Counted from the first letter of the stretch, positions 23,384 to 34,725 are shown. The stretch is DNA of 64,000 nucleotides from Gracilariopsis chorda (GCA_003194525.1 NBIV01000200.1:51731-115730); one strand, 5' to 3'. The notes: generated by a model from the letters alone, not told the origin. Made by a program: numbers and translations.

Positions 23384-23393
23384 GGGGGGGATA
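23384..23393 (+). other. Polypurine tract
   Basis: GGGGGGG followed by ATA directly before the 3' LTR. The same tract precedes the LTR in copy B (56245-56254, minus strand). It primes plus-strand synthesis. Confidence 0.75.
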
Positions 23394-24201
23394 TGAAGTG
23401 CAACGCCGTCAGGCAGGAATTCTGGGTACTTGAACGCTTTCCCGATATTATCGGTTGTGTAGTGTGTATATGAACTACGCCCCACTATGGTGGATATGGA
23501 CACGTGGGACACGGTTTTGGGTCAATTGGCGGTTGGCCACAGTAGTGGATGTTGCCACGGAATGTGGAGTATTTTAGTTGATTTTATTTATTATTTTCAC
23601 ACCCATTTCTGGGAAGCTAGTACTTAGTGCGACGGCGCACTGCCGTCGCACCAGTAAACCTTCCCCAACATGGGACCCCAACCTGGGGAATTGGCTCTGA
23701 GCTTTACCGCCTCCGCGTGTTCTCAACTCCTCCTTGGAGGGAAGCACCGTAGTGTACGGAAGTTCACCCCCCTTGCACATCTAAAGGAGACCCATCATTG
23801 GGAGTACTAATTGTTCCAATCATATTGGTGTTTCGCCCTGTATAGGGAGTCCTGTCCACCGGCATTGCCGTATCTACTCGTCGCTCTCGCGACCCACTTC
23901 GTCCTTCCTCTTTCCCCTTTTTAGGGTAGCACCTCCCGCTATCCGCGGCCCTCGTGTGCGCATCCGCTCACACAACCCCACTTACGTGGAAACATACCTC
24001 TACTGAGGATCACACCCCGCTCACGCGGATACCGATTCTTCGCCTTCACCTCCCTGCGCGAGTCGCGACAGGTGTCCCTGGTCTTACAAACCGGCTTCGC
24101 CGTGACACCTCTGGGAGGGCTCTACCCAACTGGGTTCACCTCGTGAGAGGAAGATCCCGGACGTCTTTCGGTGTTTTTCCCCTTTGGGGCATTGCACCAC
24201 A
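23394..24201 (+). repeat. 3' LTR of gypsy copy A
   Basis: 808 bases, TGAAGTGCAACG to GCACCACA. It contains the conserved 10-bp hairpin at 23627-23651. Confidence 0.93.
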
Positions 24202-24445
24202 GTCCTCTTGCAATAACGTGCCCTCTAAATCTTGAAAAAGAGCGTCATATGCATCCGCTAGATTCTCAACCGGCTCCTTTGCCTCAGCACCTGTGGTTCC
24301 AATTTTGATGCCAGACTTTGGCACATAGTCGAGAATCATTACAGTCGTGGCGTGCTTGCCCATCTGCTGAATGTCCACTTGAGACACAGCTTTGAGAACC
24401 TCTATTGAGTGTTTGTGAATCCACACTATTGCCGTGACATCTACT

Positions 24446-24514
24446 TAGTGTGGTCCACAGTAATAAACCCACCTCCTATTTAGTGTAGACAGCGAATTAT
24501 TGTGGACCACACTA
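24446..24514. repeat. Perfect-looking inverted repeat, about 19 bp arms
   Basis: Arms TAGTGTGGTCCACAGTAAT (24446-24464) and ATTATTGTGGACCACACTA (24496-24514) pair with one mismatch around a 31-base loop. It could be a small hairpin transposon end or a MITE scar; there is no transposase next to it. Confidence 0.7.
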
Positions 24515-24998
24515 CTTTCTGTGTCCTTCACAATTTTCGGGGATTCAAAACTAGCGCGGTTTACACTAATAACAGTGTTCACCTGTACTTCTGAAAAACG
24601 AAAAACAGTGACCAAAAAGAAAAGCAGCAAACTGTCAGAATGCTTTGCCAATTTCTAAGAGGAGAATAAGCAGACAGTTAATGTATAGTAGAAAGTATCG
24701 TATGTTAAAGGCAAACCCCATCGCTGCTACAAATTAACATACTCGTGTTCATAAAGGAGAGAAAACAGTACCTTGAACAATTGATCTTAAGCAGAATTTG
24801 GAAAGCGTTTGGAAATATATATAGCATAGTTTTATATTCGAAAATGAAAACAGGCAGCATAACTTTAAGTAGAAATCAAATACTGACAGTATTCTCTATC
24901 AAATTGTAAACTCCACCAATAATAATGGGTCATAAACACGCCTTTGCTAAGAACGAGTTAATTTAAAAGGCCAACCACGGGGAGTAAAAGTATTTATC

Positions 24999-26040
24999 GA
25001 TGCCTTTCAAGCGAATACGAAAGCATAGTTTTGATATGTATTTAGGGTTTCTAAAAACCCCTAAAAAACCCGGTAATGAGAAAAAGCGCTTAGTAATAGT
25101 ATCTGAATGGACATTTTTTCTGCAACCTAAACTTGTAAGTTAAATTTTATATTCAGTATACATAAGCAAATCATCGATCAGCATTGAAATATTTACCTGT
25201 TGGGGTTTTTCCAATAATAGCTATGTGAGTTGTATGGTGGGCCTTACTAGCCAAACAGAAACAATGTACATTTTTGATGCTTAACTACTCAAGAATATTA
25301 TACCTGGAAGTTATGCAGGACAGAAATTTTACTCCTGTACTTCGAAATGTATGAAAACAACTTGAAGATATCGTAAAACAGCTATGGTAGTCTTTTGAGA
25401 AATGAAATCTGCATTTAAAGTGATGAAGGCAACTGTAAATGAGTTTTATGATAACTTTGCCGTCTTTGTAGAAGCTGCCACAGATGTAAACGCTTAATTT
25501 GAATGACACAATATAGAAACTTTTAATGCGGATCAAGTACAGAAACGGCTAGACCTAGTTCGAAAAGAGATGCCAGTGAGCAATCAAAAGCCGTAGAATA
25601 AATAGATGAAACTGCAAACATCTCTTCAAAACCCATATTGGTGATGGATCTAGAAAGCGCATAGAATATTCAAGATACAACAACTATAAAACATTTCTGC
25701 TAGATTTTAAATATAGAAAAGTACCACTAATTATTTTTGAAGGAAAGCCGACGGAACGGCCTTTGTGTGTGAAATTAAATCTGAAGCCCACAAAAGTAAA
25801 CTTGATTCTCACAGGAAAATTGGGTGTTAAAACAATGCATAAGGCGTCGATAGTTGTTGAAATCGAGCCCATATAGTAAAGCATAGAAACGTTTGGATTC
25901 ATACCCTATGAATAAAAGAGTACATTACTGAGGCTGAACTGGAATTTGTAGAGACTCCTGCTGTAGTGAAATGTGAGCCAACTGAAGGGCATGCGACTAA
26001 TCGCATAATTTGTATCACACGACCGATACCATAAGTTCTT
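24999..26040 (+). pseudogene. Decayed coding region of unknown origin
   Basis: Several + strand stretches look like protein sequence rather than noise but sit in different frames with stops between: 24999-25142 (starts MPFKRIRKHSFDMYLGF), about 25404-25497 (starts MKSAFKVMKATVNEFYDNF), about 25646-25876 (contains KVPLIIFEGKPTERPLCV), and about 25928-26034 (contains EAELEFVETPAVVKCEPTE). I recognise no family. The AT-rich composition, unlike the host genes, fits a foreign insertion such as a red-algal plasmid or virus, but this is only a guess. Confidence 0.35.
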
Positions 26041-27190
26041 CTGCGTAAGGTGCACGTAGCCTTTTTTTGTTTTGCGATATCTCGTACGGTACGTGTGAGT
26101 CATGGCTACAAGATCTGCAACGACAATTTCTGCGGCGTTATTGGAACACTCCTGAAATCACAATTCAGAAATTGCAACCGCACAAATTGTGATTAAAGTA
26201 CTTTCAAAAGTGATTTTTGCACGCGCGAAGACGCTGTTCTCTTAGAAAGGGTACCCCCTTTGAAGTACACCTTTTCGACGTATCAAATCTGGCGCGTTGG
26301 GCGCTGGCGCCTGGTGCAGCGCTTTCCAGGCAGCCGATCGCCACGCCCGTCAATGCTCTCTCGCCTCTCCCAGCTATGGATTCGCGCTATAAGCTGCTCT
26401 CAGCCCTGTCATCCCTTCCGCCGTGCTTTCGCACCAAAAATGGCTCTGGGCGCTATCATTGCTCCCCTCGCTTTGATTCTGTAGCATTTCGTCTAGTAAT
26501 GGTTCAAATCGCTGAGAGTGGTTAGGTTATGGGGGTGCCACTCATAAATTGCACTGTAATCGTGCGACGGTCAAGCTGTTTATGAGAAGAACCCTTCACA
26601 GGTGGATTAATGATAGACACTGGTTGTGGACAGCCCCACGTGTGTGGCGGGCTGATGCCCAAATTTAGTATATTTCTAGATCTTTATATTGGGAATTCCC
26701 ACTACACCAATTAGTGCAGCTGGTGCAGCTGCTGGCGGCGGCTCACTCAGAAAAGGAGACAGGCACCCATTGCCCTCAACTTAGAGGATCCTTCTGACCA
26801 AGATGTCATAGGGCCCTGCCTTCACGGAGCCTTACCGGCATAGCGGGATTGCAGCATTGCTCGAGGTCTCCCCCTTTGATTGTGCCATGTTTTCCGCTAT
26901 TTCGGGTGTGTCGTTGTCCGTGGGTTGTTGTAGCACAGGTTCCCATGTGGATTCCCGCTCTCCGCCTCATCCCACATTGGGATCTGGATCTCATGACCGT
27001 GACACATTCCTCGTCACCCTCGTCGACCTCCACTCGTGCTCGTGTGATCTCTGACCCCCTCGGCCTCTAGGATAGTTGCCCGCAACGAAGTGCCCGTCTA
27101 GTATGGTTGCTACTGTGGATACTCCACTACCAAGCCTTTACAGTCGATGGGGTTTTTAGGGGAATTTAAATCTTTCTCCTCAGCATTGTT

Positions 27191-28129
27191 TGTGGTGCAA
27201 TACCACGTGCGGAAAGGATCCCGCGACAGCGTCAAAGTCACCAAAGGTGTCTGAGCCTTGCTCTCTTAGTAGGGGCGGCTCAGAGGTAGAGCCATCCGAA
27301 TGTGACCAACACGAGTCGGATGTAGGACCGAGCGGTCATTTCTCGCACAGCGCACGGAAGTGTGGGGATAATCGGATCTAGCGCTAGACGGACAGTCGAT
27401 TAGTGTGCAACCCGGTGTTGCCGTTGGTCTGGTGGAATCCACTGCATGCCTCAGGGTGGCGAGTGGAACACCCATGAATGAGGGAACGATCCATACAACG
27501 GTATCCTCTGGGACAAAGCAATGAGGTGTGGGGAACGAGCCACACTGCGGGCGCAGACTCGTGACGAGCAATAAATATCCCGAGACGTCGGGGCCAAACC
27601 TGGACACAGGGCGGAGTAGAAATAGTCCGTATGACGTTAAACAGAAACAAAAACAACAAAAGAAAACAGAAGATAATCCGTAAGTAACGGTGATATCACT
27701 CCTTGATGCGCAAGGGGGATGACGGAGCCGGATCGGTAGCAGCACTCCCCTTGATTGAGGTTGTAGCCGTATACCAACGGTCAAAGTCAGAGCCAAGACC
27801 CTTGTTAAGGTTTACTTCCGTCGGGTGGCGGCAAGTGCCGCCACCTAAGTACGGCCACTGCAGTGTGGATTACTAACTAAAAATAACTAACTACCCCGGG
27901 TGCACCGTCCCTGAAATCCACGTGTACGTGGTGGCCCACTTGGCATGAGCCGCCCGCTCAGGCGGTGTGCACTACACGTGTTACCCACAAGAACCCCCTT
28001 CGTAGGGGCACCTCCCATATAATGGGTTAGCCCAACATACCTCATGTATTCCGTATCCCAACGGCTAACCACGCATCTAATATGAAGAGCGATTTAATTC
28101 CCTCTACCTCCAGAGGCCATTGCACCACA
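27191..28129 (-). repeat. 3' LTR of gypsy copy C
   Basis: 939 bases, TGTGGTGCAATACC to TTGCACCACA on the + strand, sharing the terminal pattern of the A/B LTRs. The inner end abuts a C-rich tract (polypurine tract on the minus strand, 28130-28140). It carries a hairpin at 27824-27845 at the place of the A/B hairpin. Confidence 0.75.
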
Positions 28130-28184
28130 TCTCCCCCTCTTGCGTCGAAAACAACGGAACAGCTTCGGCGAATTCCATCCCAAG

Positions 28185-29550
28185 ATGGCCATACATAACC
28201 GAAAGGACTCGGGCGATGCAACCGACTCATCGAAGAGCCAACGCAAATTCGCGCTTGTTCCTTACCATCCCCTTCCACGCCATCCAACGACGGCTGCGAT
28301 GAGCTCCAACCAACCACCAAACAACCCGTCATCGGGTCCTTCCTCTCTGCGAATCCCGCAGTATCCGAGGCGCACTCCGACTGCTTGGCTGTATGTCCCC
28401 GTGCAGTCGCGGTTTCGTTCGGCTCCCTTGCCACCTCCGCTCGTGACGCCTCCACCATCGGTGGCTCCGAGTGATGACATCCCCGCAGGTGCGGGTCAAC
28501 CAAACCAACCTTGCTTCCACGATTGGAGCGACGTGCGTGGCGTGTCGATGTCTACCGCTTCCAGTGGATGGCCAACGTATGGCGCTTTGCGCATCCGGAC
28601 TCTGGCGATGCATTCCGAGTGGTTCGCTCGGGCTCCTTGATTCGATCCCGAGGCTGTTCGGGACACTCCGCTCATCGATTCCTACGCGGCGGACGGCATC
28701 CTACCCGGTAGGCTACCAGTAAGCGTTGTCCGGTCGTGGAACCGGTTGGCGCACGTTGCGCTCCCCACGCCACTACTGTGGTGGGCATCAAAAGAAACCG
28801 AACATCGGGCGAGAAGTGAGATGGCCCGATTGGGCTATCGCCGATACCATCGGTTGGCAAACGAAGTCCCCGTCTCGTCGGGTTATGGGTTCGACGTCGC
28901 GTATTACCGTACTTACGGAGAAGCTTCCCACGGAGACAGTTTATACGGGGCGATACCAGAGTTGGACCAGTACTCTGAAAGCGTTCAGCCGTACCAGGAC
29001 CTGGTTCTCTGGACACGACCGATTCTCTGTGCTGAGTTCCGGTACCTCCGCAATAGTTCACGCGGTGAGTTCTTCGAGATGGTCCGCTTTGGGCGGAAGC
29101 AACGTTCCCAACGGGGGCTCCTGGTACCATACCAGCACATCGACATCGAATGCCTCTCGTCGAGGGCCTGGAATCGATACGTTCCGCTGCCGTGCTTTTG
29201 GACTGCGGTGGAAGTCCCTCGAGGGTGCAACGTTGAGCTGCCTCCGTGTCTCACGTACGTGTACTCACGGGTCTTGCACAATCACCCTCGCGGTCTCTAA
29301 AGTCTTCTAGCGACGGAGTGGACCGTCCGAGTTGCAGCCTTCCTCCTGTGGGAGATGTACGACAAGTACTGGGTCTGGTTCATTCCAGAGTTGCTCCGCC
29401 ATTCCATTCGCAGTTTGGGTCTCCCCGAGGTACTCAGTTCTGAGCGTAATGCGCGACAAGCCACCGGATTGGTGGACGTGATCGACCAGGTCGACTGGGA
29501 CACTGTACCAGCAACTCAAGAGTCAGAAGGGATCCGCCGTCGGTGGGATA
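28185..29550 (+). pseudogene. Antisense ORF of gypsy copy C (decayed homologue of 56302-58089)
   Basis: One + strand frame, antisense to gag-pol, broken only by TGA at 28638 and TAA at 29298. It aligns along its length with the intact ORF in copy B: WPTY early on, GFDVAYYRTYGE against GFDVSYFRTRGE, AEFRYLR against AEFRYLP, VPYQHIDIE against IPYQNVEIE, VELPPCLTYV against IELPPVLTYL, and YDKYWVWF against YDQYRLWF. The acidic C-terminal tail is lost at the deletion junction. Function unknown. Homology along the protein shows the frame was kept as a protein-coding gene before this copy died. Confidence 0.75.
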
Positions 29551-32378
29551 AATCAATGTTGTTCACCTCGAAAGCGAGATTCTCCCCGCCATGGAGGAGC
29601 GCACGTATCTTTGTACAAAAGAGATCACTGAACTGTTCTCGAATCATCTCCTCCGTCTCAACCGGTACGTAATTTCCCGGTATGGGCTTCTCAGCCTCCT
29701 CGCTCGAGGGGATTAGTTTGTCCAATTCAGCGTCCATATCCAGATCTTCTGGCCATTCCGGATCTTCCGGTGTAGCTCCGTCCACGACTTAGCACGGTAT
29801 CTCATCGTGATCCGCATTGGCGAGGGCTTCGCCACTTGTGGGCAAACGCAACAGTGCGTCAGCTTAGGTGTTCTTAGTCCCCTTCTTGTAGATGACTTGG
29901 AATTCAAATTCCGCTAAGCAGAGCCTCCACCGCATCATGCGGCCAGATGCATCTGATATATTCATCAGCCACCTCAACGAGGATTGATCCGTGTAAACGG
30001 TAAATGAAACTCCCATGAGATATGGGCGAAGTGTCGACAGAGCCCAGAAAACTGCAAGACACTCCTTTTCAGAGACGGAGTAGTTCCTTTCATGCACGTT
30101 TTAGTGAACGTGACTAGTACCTGATGGGGGATCGTTCCCCGTCCGGGGTGGCTTGGAATAGAGCACATCCAACCTGATGGTCGCTTGCATCCGTGTCCAC
30201 GGAGTAGGGTAATCCCGGTTTGGGCAATGCCAAGATTAGTGCTGAAATGACAGCCTCCTTCAAGGAGTTGAAAGAAACTCTTTGAGGGGGGGTAAGGGGG
30301 CCCAGTTTTGGTGGCTCTCCCTTCCGCAGGAGCGCGTTCTGGGGAGTGGCGACGTCCAAAAAATTCGGGATGAAGCGTCGGTAGACGTTGACCAACCCTA
30401 CAACGGAGCACAGTTCCGTTTGAGTACGGGGTTCCTTCGCCTCGGTGAGAGACTTAACTCGAACTTCCTCGATTGACAACTGTCCTGGACGGATAATGTG
30501 CCAAAGATACTTGATAGTGTCAGTGAAAAACTCGCACTTCCTCAGCTTGAGGCTAATTCCTGCGTCACGCAGCACGGTCATCACGTCCTTGACGTGGTAG
30601 AGATGGTCGTCCAGGTTGTCGGAGAAGATGATGATGTCATCCAGGTAAACCAGGCACCTCCGCCACTGAAAGCAGCTCATCAAAATGTCGATGGCGCGCT
30701 GAAAGGTGGCGAGAGCGTCGGTTAAACCGAACGGCATCCGCTTGAAGCGGTACGATTCTGCATGGCAGAGAAAAGCCCTTTTGTCACGGTCTTCCTCCCG
30801 GACGGGGACTTGCCAATATCCACGATTGGCATCCAAAGCCGTGAACACGGTAGCGCTCCCCAGGGAGTATATGCATTCGTCCATACGAGGAATAGGGTAC
30901 GTATCCCGTACCGTCACGGCATTGAGCCGGCGATAGTCGATACAGAACCGCCAGGTTCCATCGATCTCCAAAGCCAGTACAACTGAAGATGCCCACGGCG
31001 AATGAACCGGTACAATAACTCCAGCTCGGAGCATCTTATCCACTTGAAACTGTTCTTCTTCCCGGGCCTTTGGTCTTGCCCTGTATGGGGGTTGCGAGAT
31101 TGATCGCGTGTTTGGCAACAAATCAATCCGATGTTCGGAAGCATTAATCTCTCCAAGAGAGCCATCCTACATCGTGTTTAACTCCCGTAACATGTCTCGC
31201 ACACGTTCACGGTGTGACTCCCGTACATGACCGAGGTCAAGTCCTCCAGAGCCTTGACAGGATAAATTCTATCATAGCTCGTGGGCCCATGCGTTCCTGT
31301 TTCAGGCGTTTATTCTGAGGTGCTCGGTGAATTGTCCGCTGCTGCGGTAGCCTCCTCCTCCTCCTCAGACACGACGACGTCGGAGTTCGAATCTTCTGTA
31401 GGGGCAACAATTCCAAGTACATCGGCAGCAGTAGTCTTCGTTGGAGGCATAGCCAACGGATGCCGGGTTACTTATCCAATCAATTTGTTCTTCACCAGAT
31501 ACTGGGTCTTCGTGCCAAGATTGGCGACAAGCAGCCGGAACGGGACATCCGGAGTCACATTGACAAAATCCGTTTGCAACGGCAAGTTGATACTTCTCGT
31601 ACAACGAGGCAGGGGGTTGTACAACCCCAAGACCGTGTTGACGGGAATTGACCTGCACCATAACCTGTGTCTCAGGCAGAATAGAAACCGATGCCGCAAC
31701 GCGAAGTTTTATGGACTCCCGTGCAGCGGGGGGTGGTTTCTGCGCAGCAGGTAACGGAACTTGCTTCTGCGATGCCCGTTTAAGCGGTTTGCGAACAATG
31801 GGGACGGTTGACCCGTCGTCCAGTTCACCCAGTTTCTGGCGGGGCCTGATGGCGTCGATGAACCTGTCACAGTAGTCACATCCCAGTATTACTGGCGCAG
31901 CGAGCGAGCGGCAAACAATAAAGTCGAGCTTCACCACCAAGGTGCCCAATCTCACGACCAATTCGATTGTTCCTACCGTTCTCAACGGATTTTATTTCGC
32001 GTCGGCGACGTCAGGAACCGCGTCGGTGCAGATGCGAGACCGCATTTGCGGGGACAGCGTGGATTCCACGATGAAGTTCGGACCAGCACCTGTATCCAGC
32101 ACAGTAAGATAACTTACCATAAACTGGTGGTTCAGGCCAAGGTCAGCGTAAAATTTATAGTTTTGCTTGGCCATAATCAGGACTCGATCCAGGATCCGGT
32201 TATTCTTCACCCGTATCCAAGGACGACGCAGATCATTGAAGTGTTCTGAGTTCGCGTCAGCGGTGTCTTTCCTCGAGAGAATTATCACCGGGGAGGGAGG
32301 TGGCGGCGCCTCGGGCGTCGTCAGCCTCAACTCTGAGGACGCCTCTCCCGTTGGGAAGACTCCCTCCACTAGTTTCCC
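29540..32378 (-). pseudogene. pol: Pol of gypsy copy C (truncated, broken)
   Basis: Pieces at 31992-32369 (protease, VLDTGAGPN), 31365-31985, 30114-31121 (RT with the catalytic YLDDIIIFS; RNase H begins VDTDASDHQVG), 29864-30097 (RNase H) and 29540-29785. Frames change and stops lie between pieces. The frame stops being pol just after a VNN that matches VND in copy A, where the zinc site of integrase should begin. Confidence 0.88.
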
Positions 32379-34623
32379 TGGGCAGGGTCAGCTGCGGGCT
32401 GCTGCCCAGGTTCCTCGACCACGAGAGCATTAGCCCTTTGATTGGGGGGTCCCGCGTGAGCGGTGTTTGGATCGCGCATCTGCGGATTGGAACGAACCTG
32501 CTGTGCCGCAGCATACCGCGCAGGCGTGACAGTCGGGAGAGCGTGAGCGAAGTCCGTCTTGGCGCGAAGATACGATGCTATCGGAACAGACTGCTTCTCC
32601 CGCGGATTGAGTGCCTCATAGTTTCCCATGACTTTGGGCATTTCTCTCAAATAGTGTAGACACTGCGGTGCAGTATGCCAATGCATGTAGTATAAGTGGC
32701 AAGTGAGTGCCAGCAACCCACGTTGGTTCACATTCGGAGCTTCGGCGATTCGTACCGCGGGGCGGTTATCAACCCAACCTGGAAGTTGCTGACGAGTCAG
32801 TCCAGTTGCATGGGGGAGCTGCGGTGGTGAAACGCGATTGTTCCCCATGTAGAACAGCGACCCGTCCTGTGCCGTTTCAAAAGAGGCATCCGTCGTCGAC
32901 GGCAAGTCCACAGTTGGAATTGAAACTCCATCACCATGGGAAAGCTGTACGTTATCGTACACCTGTGGGGGCTGGTCGTCCGCTAAAAGCGAGAGGGACT
33001 GAGAGCGGTCCTCCGCCATCACAGCCCGTGCGGGTTTCAACCTCGCCTGAGAATGCCTCGCACGAAGTGCGTCACCTTCCGCTTGTGCGGATTGGACAAT
33101 GTCGAGGTAAGGAGCCCCCGGCTTGTCTTCTCGGTGGTGAGCAACAAGCGTCCGTATGGCAGGATTGAGCCCACTGATGAACATCGTCGAGCGCTCCCTT
33201 TCGAGGTAGAAATTGCCACAACGGTGGAACGCCTTGTTCAGGCGAGTTGAGTATTCATTCTCAGTCTCGCATGAGCGCTGACACGTGTCTCGCAAAGCGA
33301 TTATAGCCGACCAGATGGCATCATTCGTCGCGTATGACCTGAACAGGTACTGCACTGCTTCTGGCCAGCATGTAACTATTCCGTCGGAGGCTCTAGATGA
33401 ACCTCTAACAGAGTTGTACTGATCTTCAGCAAGTCCCCGTAAGAAATATGGCAGCGTGATGAACGCCTGTCCTTCACTCATGTCCAAGACATCTGCTTCC
33501 GTGACAAAGCGGGAAAGGAAATCCAATACCAAGATTAGGTCCTCCCCTGAAAAGGTGTGATTGCACAGCGAGAGCTGCATTCGCTTGATGCAATCTCTAA
33601 CCTTCGCCGTACTGTAGGGCATGCGATCCAAAGAGGAATCGCCAAACCGATAACATCTGTACGAAAGTAGCTTCCGATACATCGGATCCGTCGGTTGAAT
33701 TTCCTTCAAACCAGAGTGCCATCTCCCCTTGGTGCGGGTAGTAATATCCACGTGCGTGGCTATAGACCGTTTAGAACGGGAAGAGCGCTCACGTGAGCGA
33801 GGGCGTTCCCGGAAACGGGCTCGTCGTCCGCGACTGCGGTCAGAACTGCGACCAGGTCAGTGACGTCCACGCCGAACACGGCAGTCCTCATCGCTAGATG
33901 AGTCCAAGGAATCGGAACCACCCGAGTGACGGGAAGATCTCGACAAAGACGAGCAGTCGGATTCGTAATTTTTACGTTCCGACTTCCGCCTGTGGCGGTT
34001 ACTTCCCCCAGCATCGTGCTGGTCGCGATGCAATGCAAATGGAGGCCGGTCTTTCGGAGGATTGTCCATTAAAATGGTTTGTTTCAACGTCTCGAGACGG
34101 GCTCTCACGCTACCAAAGCGGTCTTCCATTCCTTCCACGAAGGCAGCGGGTACTCCCAAACATTCCAACACTGAGTTCACGTCAGACCGTAATGTACGGA
34201 GGTCCTCGGTGATCAAATTTGCAGGAGTTTCCTAGACTACCTCACGTAGGCTTCGGAGTTCCCCTACAAGGGCGTTGTGAGCGGCTCGCAGAGCGCGAAC
34301 CTGGTCTTCCAGGGATATTCCTGGGGGGTGTCGGATCTCGTTGAACGAGATTGTCCAGCCACGGTAGCGGGACTTGAGTGAGCCAAGGGTAGCGCACCAG
34401 GCGCGACTGAAGCCGGGCTAGCAACGTCCTCCGGGACAGCCGACTGGGTCGGAACATTCCGGGTTTCCCGAGGTTGATCCGCAGGCTTTGCGACGGCTCT
34501 CGTGGCAAGCGAGGAGCCTCCGCGAATCGGTACCTTGGAAACGAACCAATCGTCGGAGGCCTCCTCATCACGTGAGCGACTGCGTGTTACGACAGGCTCT
34601 GTGTTGGAGGGCTTCCTCGACAT
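32369..34623 (-). pseudogene. gag: Gag of gypsy copy C (frameshifted)
   Basis: ATG at 34623 (MSRKPSNTEPVVTRSRSRD, matching copy A gag). The frame shifts near 34300 and again between 33857 and 33760. The capsid domain is intact at about 33000-33640 (LVLDFLSRFVTEAD, NKAFHRCGNFY). The zinc knuckle has Tyr in place of its second Cys. Gag ends TAG at 32369-32371 right after GGGAAAC (32372-32378), a canonical -1 shift heptamer. Confidence 0.85.
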
Positions 34624-34712
34624 CCTTTAAACCGTTACCATGTAAAATCACGGAGCTTCCGGAACCGAAACCTCAAAGAGGGAACAATACACGAAATTGG
34701 TAAAGGTTTCTA

Positions 34713-34725
34713 GGTCGGGAGACCA
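34713..34725 (-). other. Primer binding site of gypsy copy C
   Basis: TGGTCTCCCGACC on the minus strand, identical to that of copy A, three bases from the LTR edge at 34729. Confidence 0.72.

Larger units (their letters stand above)
14410..24201 (+). mobile_element. Ty3/gypsy chromovirus, copy A
   Basis: Complete layout on the + strand: LTR, tRNA primer site, gag, pol with protease, reverse transcriptase, RNase H, integrase and a C-terminal chromodomain, polypurine tract, LTR. Pol is nearly identical to copy B. It is inactive as it stands: in-frame stops lie at 17041, 17913, 20757 and 21498. It lacks the antisense ORF that B and C carry between pol and the 3' LTR. The 5-base flanks (AACCG on the left, GTCCT on the right) do not match, so the two ends may not come from one insertion. 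Confidence 0.95.
24202..27190. other. AT-rich to mixed stretch between gypsy copies
   Basis: 24202-24426 has a minus-strand open frame without ATG that I do not recognise. 24660-26200 is AT-rich and contains coding-like fragments described separately. 26200-27190 returns to balanced composition and shows no recognisable gene. Confidence 0.45.

Noticed and set aside
24136-24426. Minus-strand frame spanning the right LTR edge of copy A
   Set aside because: No ATG, runs into the LTR and shows no known domain; may be a fragment of an older sequence but not callable.
28140-29310. Several overlapping + strand frames in copy C considered as separate host genes
   Set aside because: They line up with the antisense ORF of copy B and lie between pol and the LTR, so they are one decayed transposon ORF.
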